Shown here piece after piece: positions 8,368 through 16,657 of a stretch of 64,000 nt of DNA. The stretch lies in the NCBI GenBank assembly GCA_050247235.1, contig JBFWUN010000006.1:51870-115869 (forward strand), in the 5' to 3' direction. Position 1 is the first letter of the stretch. Every line of letters begins with the position of its first letter. The DNA is from CAIKBL01 sp050247235 (lineage in GTDB: Bacteria; Pseudomonadota; Gammaproteobacteria; Ga0077536). The position numbers and the translations under genes are program-made. The notes below the pieces were generated by a model, which saw only the letters and a program-made list of their open reading frames with translations, was not told where the DNA came from and ran no database searches.

Positions 8368-10536
8368 ATGACGACAACGCTCGCTTCGTCGCGCGATCCG
8401 CGCCAATTCATCCTCGCATTCGATGCTGGCGGCACGATGACCGACGCCATCCTTGTCAAGCCCGACGGCAGCTTTACCGTCGGCAAGTCGATCAGCCGCC
8501 GGGAGGACGAACCGCGAAGCTACCGCGAATCGGTGACCGACGCCGCGCACAATCTTGGACTGACCCCCGAGGAGGTCCACGGACAATGTGCCGCCGATAT
8601 CTACTGCGGTACCGGCATGCTGAACACCGTGCTGACCGGTAACGGCCGCAAGGTTGGCCTGCTGGTAACCCGCGGGTTCGAGGACATCACCGTCATGGAA
8701 GGGGGACTCACCTACCTCGGCCAGAGCCAGAACGAAACGCTGCACCAGCAGCTGCACCGTCACACGCGCGCACTGGTGGATCCGAAAAACGTGTACGGCA
8801 TCAGTGAACGTCTGACAGGCGGCTGCTACCAGGGAAACATCCACCTGCCGCCCGGTCACGCACTGATCCCCCTCAACGAGCGACAGGTCGTCGCGGCCGT
8901 GCAGCGCATGATCGACAACGGCACCGAGGTGATTGGCATCCTGTTCCTCTACTCGTTTGTGGATCCCCGGCACGAGCACCAGGCGAAGGCCATCGCCGAA
9001 CGTGTGTGCGCCGAGCGCGGCGCGCGGATCCCGGTCGTGTGCTCGGCCGACGTGGCACCGGTATCGAAGGAGAACAACCGCCTGAAAAGCCTGCTGTTCC
9101 AGTGTTTCGCGGCCGAACTGGTGCGCGGCTCGCTGCTGTCGGTGGAGGAGCAGGCGCGGCACTATGGATACCAGGGCCGGCTGCTCACGCTGCTGTCGTA
9201 CGGCGGCGCCGTCAACGTTGAGTATCCGCGCCTGTACGAGACGATGATTTCGGGGCCGATCGGCGGCCTGCTCGGCGCCCAGTTCATCGGCGAGAAGCTG
9301 GGGATCCCGAACATCGTGACCGCCGACATGGGGGGTACGAGTTTTGATGTCGGCCTGCTGGTGGATGGGCGGATCGGCATCACCAAGAGCGCGGACATCG
9401 CCGGACACCGGCTGGCGCTGCAGATGGTGGAACTGGACTCTGTCGGCAGCGGTGCGGGATCGGTCGTCTGGGTGGACGAGTACAAGCGGCTGCACGTCGG
9501 TCCCGACAGCGCGGGCGCGAAGGCGGGACGCTGCCTGAACTTCGATCGGCTGACGGTCACCGATATCAATGTCGTGCTGGGGTACGTGGACCCCGACTAC
9601 TTCCTCGGCGGCCAGGTCCGGCTGGACCGTGACGCTGCGCTGCGCGCGCTCGACGAGGCGGTCGCCAGGCCGCTCGGCCTGAACGTCTACGAGGCCGGCG
9701 CTGGGGTGCTCGATATCGTGAACACGCAGATGAACGATCTCCTGCGCACGATGATCGCCTCGAAGGGTTACGACACGCACGATTTCACGCTGCTGTACTA
9801 CGGCGGCGCGGGCCCGGTGCACATGTACGGTTTCGCGGAGGGTATCGAGTTCGCCGACGTGATCACGATGCCCTGGGCGGCCGGGTTCTCCGCGTTCGGC
9901 GCCGCATGCGCCGAGTACATGCACCGCTACGATCGCGGCCTGCGCGTGCTGATTCCCAATGGGATGCCCGATGACGAACTCACGGGGGTCGCGGCGCAGA
10001 TCCGCGCCGCGTGGGTCGAACTCGAACGCGAGGCGCGGGACGAGATGGCGCGCGAGGGTGTCGACCCGGACGCGGTCACGTTCCGCTACGGCATGGCCGC
10101 CCGCTACATCGGCCAGCTCGAGAGCTTCGACACCCAGCTCGCGAACGGTGAAATGCACGGAGCCGCAGACATCGAACGGATGATCGACGCATTCGAGGCG
10201 ATGTACACCAAGGTCTACCCTGACGGCGCACGGTTCCCGGATGCGGGCTATTCGGTTACCGCGGTACACCTGGAAGCAGTCGCGCCGAAACCGCAACCGG
10301 TGCTCGCCGAGCATCCTCTATCGCCGCCGACCCCGTGCGCGGAGGCCTTTGTGGGCAGCCGGGACGTGTACCACGCGGGCGTGTGGACCCTCTTCAGCGT
10401 CTACGAGATGGCACAGCTCCAGGCGGGCAATGTCGTCGAGGGGCCGGCAATCATCCGGGATCCGATGACCACGGTGGTGATTCCACCCGGACGCTCCATC
10501 CGTTTCGACAAGTACCGAATGCTTCACTACAAGTAA
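8368..10536 (+). CDS. Acetone carboxylase-like beta subunit (HyuA/ASKHA ATPase)
   Basis: A 722-residue HyuA-superfamily protein. ASKHA-fold phosphate-binding motifs are present: DAGGTMTD (19-26), ADMGGTSFDVG (319-329) and the glycine-rich GSGAGSVVWVD. In acetone carboxylase this subunit phosphorylates the ketone enol and bicarbonate at the expense of ATP. The divergence of GGTMTD from the GGTFTD of the two HyuA proteins further downstream (21.8-26 kb) places it in the acetone-carboxylase branch. It follows gamma by 88 bases with a GAGAAG ribosome site. Gene order alpha-gamma-beta differs from the beta-alpha-gamma order I recall for Xanthobacter acxABC. Confidence 0.82.
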   Translation: MTTTLASSRDPRQFILAFDAGGTMTDAILVKPDGSFTVGKSISRREDEPRSYRESVTDAAHNLGLTPEEVHGQCAADIYCGTGMLNTVLTGNGRKVGLLVTRGFEDITVMEGGLTYLGQSQNETLHQQLHRHTRALVDPKNVYGISERLTGGCYQGNIHLPPGHALIPLNERQVVAAVQRMIDNGTEVIGILFLYSFVDPRHEHQAKAIAERVCAERGARIPVVCSADVAPVSKENNRLKSLLFQCFAAELVRGSLLSVEEQARHYGYQGRLLTLLSYGGAVNVEYPRLYETMISGPIGGLLGAQFIGEKLGIPNIVTADMGGTSFDVGLLVDGRIGITKSADIAGHRLALQMVELDSVGSGAGSVVWVDEYKRLHVGPDSAGAKAGRCLNFDRLTVTDINVVLGYVDPDYFLGGQVRLDRDAALRALDEAVARPLGLNVYEAGAGVLDIVNTQMNDLLRTMIASKGYDTHDFTLLYYGGAGPVHMYGFAEGIEFADVITMPWAAGFSAFGAACAEYMHRYDRGLRVLIPNGMPDDELTGVAAQIRAAWVELEREARDEMAREGVDPDAVTFRYGMAARYIGQLESFDTQLANGEMHGAADIERMIDAFEAMYTKVYPDGARFPDAGYSVTAVHLEAVAPKPQPVLAEHPLSPPTPCAEAFVGSRDVYHAGVWTLFSVYEMAQLQAGNVVEGPAIIRDPMTTVVIPPGRSIRFDKYRMLHYK

Positions 10537-10548
10537 ACGAAGGTTCCG

Positions 10549-11409
10549 ATGAAACTCGCCACGTTCATGCTTCCAGGGGGCGCGCCCCGGATTGGCCGCG
10601 TCGAAGGCCCCGAAATCGTCGAGCTGACCGACGCCGGGGTTCCCGGCGAGATGTCCGCGCTGCTGGCGGAGCCCGAAGGCCTGGTGCGGGCGCGCAAGGC
10701 CGACGGACCACGTCACGCACTCGGCGCCGTCAAGCTGGCGGCACCGATCCTGCGTCCGCCCAAGATCCTGGCGATCGGCCTGAATTATCGCGACCACATC
10801 GAAGAGACGAAGCTGGATACGCCGAGCTTCCCGATGTTCTTCAACAAGCAGTCCACGGCCGCGAACGGGCCGTACGCGCCTATTCACCTTCCACGCGTGT
10901 CCGACAAGCTGGACTACGAAGGTGAACTCGGCTTCGTGATCGGGCGCCGCTGCCGCCACGTGCCTCGAGCGCGCGCGCACGAAGTGATCGCAGGCTACGT
11001 CGTATGCAACGACGTGAGCGTCCGGGACTGGCAGATGCGCGCGCAGACATTCACCATCGGCAAGTCCTTCGATTCCCATGCGCCGTTCGGTCCGTGGATC
11101 GTCACCGCGGACGAAGTGGGCGATCCACACGCACTCGCACTGAAGACCTGGGTGAACGGTGAGCTGCGCCAGGATTCCAATACTCGCCACCTGGTGTTCG
11201 ACTGCTTTCACCAGATCGAGACACTGACCGCGGCGTTCACCCTTGAGCCCGGCGACGTGGTGCTCACGGGGACCCCGAGCGGCGTGGGCATCGGGTTCAA
11301 GCCGGCCCGCTATCTCAAGGTCGGAGACCGGGTACGCATCGAGATCGAGAAGCTCGGGCATATCGAGAACGAAGTGATCGCCGAACCCGCGTCCACCGAG
11401 ATGATCTGA
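10549..11409 (+). CDS. Fumarylacetoacetate hydrolase (FAH) family protein
   Basis: A 286-residue FAH-fold enzyme. The catalytic domain begins near PPKILAIGLNYRDH (71-83) and shows the metal ligands Glu124 and Glu126 in DYEGELGFVIG and Asp155 in CNDVSVRD, plus the conserved TGTPSGVG loop. FAH-fold enzymes cleave or decarboxylate 1,3-dicarbonyl or alpha-keto acids. It starts 12 bases after the carboxylase beta gene, with AAGG before the ATG, so it belongs to the operon. Because ketone carboxylation yields a beta-keto acid, a FAH-type C-C hydrolase is a chemically sensible next step; that role is an inference. Confidence 0.85.
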   Translation: MKLATFMLPGGAPRIGRVEGPEIVELTDAGVPGEMSALLAEPEGLVRARKADGPRHALGAVKLAAPILRPPKILAIGLNYRDHIEETKLDTPSFPMFFNKQSTAANGPYAPIHLPRVSDKLDYEGELGFVIGRRCRHVPRARAHEVIAGYVVCNDVSVRDWQMRAQTFTIGKSFDSHAPFGPWIVTADEVGDPHALALKTWVNGELRQDSNTRHLVFDCFHQIETLTAAFTLEPGDVVLTGTPSGVGIGFKPARYLKVGDRVRIEIEKLGHIENEVIAEPASTEMI

Positions 11410-11418
11410 GACACTCGC

Positions 11419-12396
11419 ATGTACGCCTGGCAATTCGATCGCTACGGTCATTACACGGAAGTACTGCGCTGGGTCGAGCGCGCGCCGCCCGTTCCGCGGG
11501 GCGACGACGCGCTCGTGCGCACGACCGCGGTGTCACTGAACTTCCCCGACCTGCTGATCATTCAAGGCAAATACCAGCACAAGGCGCCGCTGCCGGCGGT
11601 GCCCGGCGTCGAAGCCGTCGGCATCGTCGAAGCCACCGGGCCCGCCAGCAGGTTCCGGGTGGGCGACCGGGTGGTCGGCTTCACGCACGGTGGCGGCACG
11701 CTGGCTGACCTGTTCCTCGTGGGCAACGCCTCGGCCTGGACCGTTCCAGCGCACGTCAGTGACGACCAGGCTGCCGCGCTGTCGGTGACTTACGGGACGT
11801 CGTACTTTGCGCTGGAGCACCGCGCCCGGATGAAAGCGGGTGAGACCCTCCTGGTGCTGGGGGCAGCGGGCGGCGTCGGTCTCGCTGCGATCCAGCTGGG
11901 ACGGCTGATGGGAGCGAATGTGATCGCGTGCGCGGGAGATCCCCGCAAACTCGACATCTGCGCGGCACAGGGTGCACACCATCTCGTCAATTACCGCAGC
12001 GAGGATCTCGTCGAAAGAGTCAAGGCGCTGACCGACGGCCGCGGCGCAGATGTCATCTACGACCCCGTGGGGGGCGACATTTTCGAGCAGGTGAAGCGCT
12101 GCGTCGCATGGGGCGGGCGGCTCGTGGTGATCGGGTTCGCCGGGGGTCGCATTCCCCAGATCGAGCTCAACCGGATCCTGCTCAAGAACATGTCGGTCGT
12201 CGGGCTCGCGTGGGGTCAGTACCTCGACCGCGGGTCCGAGCTGCCCGGCATCGCGCAATCGCTGTTCTATGACCTGATCGCGCGCAAGCAGATCGATCCC
12301 GTCATTTACAAGGTGCTGCCATTCGCCGACACGCCGGAAGGCCTGCGGATCATCGAGTCCCGGGAGGTCTACGGCAAGGTCGTGATCCGCCGATGA
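11419..12396 (+). CDS. Zinc-free MDR NAD(P)H:quinone oxidoreductase-like protein
   Basis: A 325-residue medium-chain reductase. The N-terminal GroES-like domain lacks the cysteine and histidine ligands of zinc alcohol dehydrogenases; the Rossmann domain has the AAGGVG nucleotide-binding loop (149-154). The NFPDLLIIQGKYQ and PAVPGVEAVG stretches are those of the quinone oxidoreductase or enoyl reductase branch. It begins nine bases after the FAH gene and closes the operon. It could reduce an enone or enoyl intermediate of the ketone pathway with NADPH; substrate is unproven. Confidence 0.87.
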   Translation: MYAWQFDRYGHYTEVLRWVERAPPVPRGDDALVRTTAVSLNFPDLLIIQGKYQHKAPLPAVPGVEAVGIVEATGPASRFRVGDRVVGFTHGGGTLADLFLVGNASAWTVPAHVSDDQAAALSVTYGTSYFALEHRARMKAGETLLVLGAAGGVGLAAIQLGRLMGANVIACAGDPRKLDICAAQGAHHLVNYRSEDLVERVKALTDGRGADVIYDPVGGDIFEQVKRCVAWGGRLVVIGFAGGRIPQIELNRILLKNMSVVGLAWGQYLDRGSELPGIAQSLFYDLIARKQIDPVIYKVLPFADTPEGLRIIESREVYGKVVIRR

Positions 12397-12439
12397 GGGA
12401 ATCGCTCAAGTCCGTACTGCATTCGCCGCTAGCCCGGAT

Positions 12440-12595
12440 ATGCGGAACAGGTCCCGACCCGATACTCTGCGCCTCCAGGTCCTGCGTGATCTCGTGGGCC
12501 TGCTGTTCGCGCTGCTGCTGATGTCCACGCTGCCGATCCCGGAGGCCCACGGCGCCGCGCCCGGCCCGTCGACGGAGCTGTCCTCCGCCGGCTGA
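12440..12595 (+). CDS. Possible small signal-peptide-like ORF, 51 aa
   Basis: An ATG-started 51-codon frame fills part of the 321-base gap between the MDR gene and the MetX-like hydrolase. The product has a basic N-terminus, a hydrophobic core LLFALLLMS and then APEA/AHGAAP-type residues, like a signal peptide with a very short mature part. No convincing ribosome site precedes it and the composition is similar to random GC-rich reading. It could be a small secreted peptide or chance. Confidence 0.22.
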   Translation: MRNRSRPDTLRLQVLRDLVGLLFALLLMSTLPIPEAHGAAPGPSTELSSAG

Positions 12596-12717
12596 GTCGC
12601 ACGCCAGCCGGCGCGCCGATGCGGTTGGGGCCAGGCGCCCGGCTGCGATGTCCCGCGCCCGGCCGTATACTCCGGTTCACTCGCCACCCCGGCGACGAAC
12701 CCGGAGCCAGACCTTCC

Positions 12718-13770
12718 ATGATCGCGAATCCGTTCTATTCCCAGGACATCCACGGCCCTTACCAGACCTATTCGCTCGGCAATTTCGTGCTCGAGGAAGG
12801 AGGCACACTGCGCAATGCATACCTTGCGTATGCCACGCACGGGAAGCTCAACAGGGCCAAGGACAACGCGATTCTGATCCCGACATGGTATTCGGGCACC
12901 AGCAAGGTCTTCGAGCAGTGCTACATCGGCAAGGGGCATGCGCTGGATCCGGCCCGTTACTTCATCATCTGCGTCAATCAGCTCGGCAACGGTCTGTCGA
13001 CATCCCCCCATAACACGCCGGGCAACGGCGGACGGGGCAACTTTCCGCATGTCCGCATCGGTGATGACGTGCGCGCCCAGCACCAGCTCGTCACCGCGCA
13101 TTTCGGTTTGCGTCGCCTCGCGCTCGTGACCGGCGGATCAATGGGTGCGCAGCAGACATACGAGTGGGCGGTGCGCTACCCGGACATGGTTGCCCGCGCC
13201 GCCCCGATCGCCGGCACCGCGAAGAACACGGATCACGACTTCCTGTACACCCAGAGCCTCATGGATGCGATCACGAGCGACCCCGGTTACCGTGACGGCT
13301 GGTACGAGTCCAACACCGAAGTTCGTACCGGATTGCAGCGTCACGCCCTGCTGTGGGCCGTGATGGGGTTCAGCACCGAGTACTTCAGGCAGGAGCTTTG
13401 GCGCGGCCTGGGGTTCAGTTCGGTACAGGACTTTCGGACGAACTTCCTGGAGGAATACTTCACCGCGATGGACCCCAACGCGCTGCTCTGCATGGCCTGG
13501 AAATGGCAGCGGGGCGACGTCAGTCGCCACACGGGAGGCGATCTCAGGAAAGCCTTGGCGCGTATCACCGCCAAGACCTTCGTGATGCCAATCGACGAAG
13601 ACATGTTCTTCCCGCCCCGTGACTGCCAGCACGAACAGAAGATGATCAAGGGCAGTGAACTCAGAATGCTCAAGTCACCCGCCGGACACCTCGTCCTCGT
13701 CGGGTTGGATCCTGATTTCGTCGCGCAGGTCGATGTCCACCTCAAGGACCTGCTGAATACCAAGGCCTGA
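12718..13770 (+). CDS. Alpha/beta-hydrolase, homoserine acetyltransferase (MetX)-like
   Basis: A 350-residue alpha/beta-hydrolase of the MetX superfamily. The nucleophile elbow is GGSMGAQQ (Ser141), the acid is in PIDEDMF (Asp293 or Asp295) and the histidine in SPAGHLVL (His324). Early motifs NAYLAYATHGKLN and LIPTWYSGT are also those of the family. The start at 12718 has GGAG 11 bases upstream; the open frame to 12619 is not needed. True MetX proteins use acetyl-CoA and homoserine, but many relatives are simple hydrolases; a catabolic context makes hydrolase the likelier role. The EthD gene starts 18 bases downstream. Confidence 0.82.
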   Translation: MIANPFYSQDIHGPYQTYSLGNFVLEEGGTLRNAYLAYATHGKLNRAKDNAILIPTWYSGTSKVFEQCYIGKGHALDPARYFIICVNQLGNGLSTSPHNTPGNGGRGNFPHVRIGDDVRAQHQLVTAHFGLRRLALVTGGSMGAQQTYEWAVRYPDMVARAAPIAGTAKNTDHDFLYTQSLMDAITSDPGYRDGWYESNTEVRTGLQRHALLWAVMGFSTEYFRQELWRGLGFSSVQDFRTNFLEEYFTAMDPNALLCMAWKWQRGDVSRHTGGDLRKALARITAKTFVMPIDEDMFFPPRDCQHEQKMIKGSELRMLKSPAGHLVLVGLDPDFVAQVDVHLKDLLNTKA

Positions 13771-13788
13771 AACGGGAGATCTCACGTC

Positions 13789-14163
13789 ATGATCAAGCTC
13801 GTGTATTGTCTCCGACGCCGCGCGGATGTCTCTCCCGAGGAATTCCATCGTTACTGGAAGCATGATCACGGACCGCTGGTGAAGCGTTTCGCCGAAGCCA
13901 TCAGGGCACGACGTTACATCCAGAGCCACACCCGTTCACCTGCCCTCAACGAAATGTTCCAGAGATCACGCGGACTCGCCCCCCCGTACGACGGCATCAC
14001 AGAGGTCTGGTGGGACTCCGAGGAGGCATTCAACACGGCAGCCGCGACGCCGGACGCCGCCAACGCCTATCAGGCGCTGATCGAAGACGAGGCGAAGTTC
14101 ATCGATTTCACACAATCCCGCGTCTTCATGACGGATGAACACGTCATTTTCGATTTCACCTGA
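13789..14163 (+). CDS. EthD domain protein
   Basis: A 124-residue protein with the EthD ferredoxin-like fold signature: KLVYCLRRRADVSPEEFHRYW at the start, HDHGPLV, and EVWWDSEEAF in the second half. EthD proteins are small dimeric alpha/beta barrels often encoded beside catabolic genes (first described with a cytochrome P450 for fuel ethers); their chemistry is mostly unknown. A GGGAG precedes the ATG. It is flanked closely by the MetX-like hydrolase and the SEC-C protein, consistent with one transcript. Confidence 0.85.
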   Translation: MIKLVYCLRRRADVSPEEFHRYWKHDHGPLVKRFAEAIRARRYIQSHTRSPALNEMFQRSRGLAPPYDGITEVWWDSEEAFNTAAATPDAANAYQALIEDEAKFIDFTQSRVFMTDEHVIFDFT

Positions 14164-14177
14164 GCGGAGACCGTCCT

Positions 14178-14372
14178 ATGCACGACCCGAATCATGTCCC
14201 CGCGCCGCATATCCACGGCCCGGGATGCAATCACGACCACGACCACGACCACGACCACGTGCACCCGCCCGCCCAGGATCCGATCAGGAATCCATTGCGG
14301 GATGTCGGCCGCAACGATCCCTGCCCTTGTGGAAGCGGTCAGAAGTTCAAGAAGTGCCACGGCAAGGCCTAA
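14178..14372 (+). CDS. Tiny His/Asp-repeat SEC-C motif protein
   Basis: A 64-residue protein in two parts. Residues 5-30 are rich in histidine, with a run HDHDHDHDHVH encoded by four exact CACGAC hexamers (14232-14255). Residues 45-64 are a SEC-C zinc motif, NDPCPCGSGQKFKKCHG, with Cys49, Cys51, Cys60 and His61 as ligands, as at the C-terminus of SecA. It starts 14 bases after the EthD gene with GGAG upstream. Free-standing SEC-C peptides are common but mostly unstudied; the acidic histidine tract suggests additional metal binding. Confidence 0.85.
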   Translation: MHDPNHVPAPHIHGPGCNHDHDHDHDHVHPPAQDPIRNPLRDVGRNDPCPCGSGQKFKKCHGKA

Positions 14373-14393
14373 CCCGCCATCGCTGAGTCTCGT

Positions 14394-14427
14394 GTGCACC
14401 CGGTCACCGCGCGATGGCCGGGTGCAC
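14394..14427. terminator. Terminator-like hairpin between convergent genes
   Basis: A perfect 10-bp inverted repeat (GTGCACCCGG / CCGGGTGCAC) with a 14-base loop lies in the 63-base gap between the SEC-C gene (plus) and LLM 3 (minus). There is no T-run on either side, so it may act as a transcript-end stabiliser or a bidirectional terminator. Confidence 0.55.
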
Positions 14428-14435
14428 GCGACCTC

Positions 14436-15653
14436 TCAGGCGGCCTTGCGTCGCCCCCCAATCGTGTCGGTGAAATTCGGCAGTACTTTCGTCGACATCA
14501 ACTCCAGATGGCGCATCATTGCCTTCTGTGGAATGAGCCCGTTATAGGTGAACATCCAGAAGTATTCGGCCGGCAGTTCCTTGAAGAGCTTCTCCAGCTT
14601 GCGGTTCACCGTGTCCGCGCTGCCGTAGACCACGAGCCCGCGCTCCGCCATCGATTCGAACGTATTGGGGACGTCGAACGCGCCTTCACCCGGTGCGGCC
14701 ACCGCCGCGTTGAAGCCGAATGGCGCGAAGAAATTGCACCAGATGATCGAGCCACCGTTGCGCGCGATTGCCTCGGCTTCCGCATCGGTATCGGCGACTA
14801 TCACCTCGCGCACCAGCCCGACTTTTTCTCCGAGCTTGAGGTTGCGCCCGGCGGCGTTCGCAGCTTCCTGTGCGGCGCGGAACTGGGCCTGGGCGACCTT
14901 CGTGTTGGTGAGGATCGTGACGGGCACCAGCCCTTTCTCCATCGCCCAGCGGATCGAAGACTCGGACACGCTGAACGGCTGGAACAGATCGGGCATCCGC
15001 TTCTGGAACGTGGACGGTACCGTCCCGATGGCGGTGAGCTCATCGTTGTCGTCGATGCCGGTGCCGTAGTTGCGCGTCACCTCGGCCGCAGCCCACTTGG
15101 TATGGGGCGCCGGGATCTGCCAGAACCGCGAGCGATGCGAGAACGCATCGTTCTGCCAGCATTTCATGATGATGTCGAAGTGGTCGTAGTAGAGATCTTT
15201 CTTCAGGTTTTCGTAGTCCTGGTCACCGTACGTACCATCGAGTCCCCGCACCTGCTGGCCGAGCACGTTGACCCAGCGCGGCTGATAGCCACGCGCAAAA
15301 CCCGCAAACGCCCGGCCCTGGGTCATCTGGTCCAGCATCGCGATGTCCTCCGCGATGCGCACCGGGTTGTGCGATGGCAGCACCAGTCCGAGCTGTCCGA
15401 GCTTGATCTGCCTGGTCTGCATGCCGAAGTAGAGATCGAGCATGATGGGATTGGTCGAGACTTCCTCACCTTCGATGTGGAAGTGATGTTCAGTGAAGCC
15501 GACTCCGTAGAAACCCTGTTCATCCATGTACCGGATCTGCTCCGACAACTCGCCGAGCATCTGCTGATACAAGTCCGTGCGGCGCCCCGCCATGCCCTTC
15601 TGGATTTCTGCGAAACTGCCAATCGACGGCAGATAGAATGCGCCTACCTTCAT
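14436..15653 (-). CDS. LLM class flavin-dependent oxidoreductase 3
   Basis: A 405-residue luciferase-like monooxygenase. It keeps the EHHFHIEGE stretch typical of the luciferase and alkanal-type branch (histidine near the flavin), SHNPVRIAEDIAMLDQ and GRAFAGFARGYQPRW. An ideal GGAGGT lies five bases before the ATG at 15653; the open frame to 15737 is discarded. It is longer than LLM 1 and 2 and belongs to a different subgroup, more likely FMNH2-dependent with a partner reductase. It is divergent from the MBL hydrolase across 131 bases. Confidence 0.9.
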   Translation of the reverse strand: MKVGAFYLPSIGSFAEIQKGMAGRRTDLYQQMLGELSEQIRYMDEQGFYGVGFTEHHFHIEGEEVSTNPIMLDLYFGMQTRQIKLGQLGLVLPSHNPVRIAEDIAMLDQMTQGRAFAGFARGYQPRWVNVLGQQVRGLDGTYGDQDYENLKKDLYYDHFDIIMKCWQNDAFSHRSRFWQIPAPHTKWAAAEVTRNYGTGIDDNDELTAIGTVPSTFQKRMPDLFQPFSVSESSIRWAMEKGLVPVTILTNTKVAQAQFRAAQEAANAAGRNLKLGEKVGLVREVIVADTDAEAEAIARNGGSIIWCNFFAPFGFNAAVAAPGEGAFDVPNTFESMAERGLVVYGSADTVNRKLEKLFKELPAEYFWMFTYNGLIPQKAMMRHLELMSTKVLPNFTDTIGGRRKAA

Positions 15654-15784
15654 CGCGTACCTCCACCTCGTGTTTTCAACGGAAACCGTTGTGGCTAGGA
15701 TGCGGACGGACGAGGACTCCGATTTGATCCAGGTCAACGGCGTCGGCGGCAGTCAGGTAGGAATTCCGGAAAGCGAGGCATCAC

Positions 15785-16657
15785 ATGGCTTGGTCACCGA
15801 TAGGACGCGCATCGTTCACCCGGGTCGTCGAACTCGACGAACCGTTCCTCGCGCCTGACAAGATGTTCCGCGAAGCCACGCCGGAGGCCATCGCGCCATA
15901 TCTCGAATGGCTGGTGCCGCGCGCGATGTGCCCGCAGACGGGAAAACTCATCCTGCCGATCCAGAGTTACGTGGTACGCACGTCTCATCACGTCGCGCTG
16001 ATTGATACCTGCATCGGCAACCACAAGTCCTTCGCCGGTTTCAAACGCTGGGCCGATCGAGATGATCCGACGTTCCTCGACGGTCTGCGTGCCGCCGGCG
16101 TACACCCGGAAGAGGTCGATTTCGTGTTCTGCACCCACCTTCACCTCGACCATTCAGGGTGGCATACGCGCCGCGAGGACGGACGCTGGGTCCCGACCTT
16201 CCCCAACGCGAAGTACATCTTTGCCAGGGACGAATTCGCGTACGCCGAGCGTGAGCATCGCACGCGCCAGGATCCGGTGTTCGTCGAGAACGTACTGCCA
16301 GTGATGGAGGCCGGTCGGGGAGTGCTCGTGGAAACCGATTACGCGGTGGACGACTGCCTGTTCCTGGAATCCACGCCCGGGCACACGCCCGGGCACTGCG
16401 CAGTTCGCATTGCGTCGCAAGGTGCCCAGGGCGTGGTGACCGGCGATCTCATCCACAGTCCCCTGCAATGCGCACATCCCGAATGGAATTTCATTTATGA
16501 CGATGCCCCGGAAGTCGCTGCCAGAACCCGCCGTGCCTTCCTCGGACGCTACGCGGATACCGATACACTGGTGATGGGAACGCACTTCCCCCAACCATCC
16601 GTTGGTCGGGTCATCAGCCGCGGCGATGCATTCCACTTCGAATACCGCGAGGATTGA
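15785..16657 (+). CDS. Metallo-beta-lactamase-fold hydrolase
   Basis: A 290-residue MBL-fold protein with the metal motif THLHLDHSGW (His118, His120, Asp122, His123), a further histidine in STPGHTPGHC, Asp in VTGDLIH and a last histidine in MGTHFPQP. This is the complete dinuclear-site set. The length and the GHTPGH motif are shared with lactonase-type and aryl/alkyl hydrolase MBL proteins. No signal peptide. GAGG precedes the start. Its position beside a monooxygenase makes hydrolysis of a lactone or ester product (Baeyer-Villiger type) attractive but unproven. Confidence 0.88.
   Translation: MAWSPIGRASFTRVVELDEPFLAPDKMFREATPEAIAPYLEWLVPRAMCPQTGKLILPIQSYVVRTSHHVALIDTCIGNHKSFAGFKRWADRDDPTFLDGLRAAGVHPEEVDFVFCTHLHLDHSGWHTRREDGRWVPTFPNAKYIFARDEFAYAEREHRTRQDPVFVENVLPVMEAGRGVLVETDYAVDDCLFLESTPGHTPGHCAVRIASQGAQGVVTGDLIHSPLQCAHPEWNFIYDDAPEVAARTRRAFLGRYADTDTLVMGTHFPQPSVGRVISRGDAFHFEYRED

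Noticed and set aside
7930..10314. 794-residue open frame on the minus strand
   Set aside because: Antisense to the carboxylase beta gene; composition His, Arg and Val rich as in shadow frames.
12718..13770. Methionine biosynthesis gene metX
   Set aside because: The fold and triad fit, but the neighbours are catabolic and no methionine genes are close, so I did not assign the symbol.
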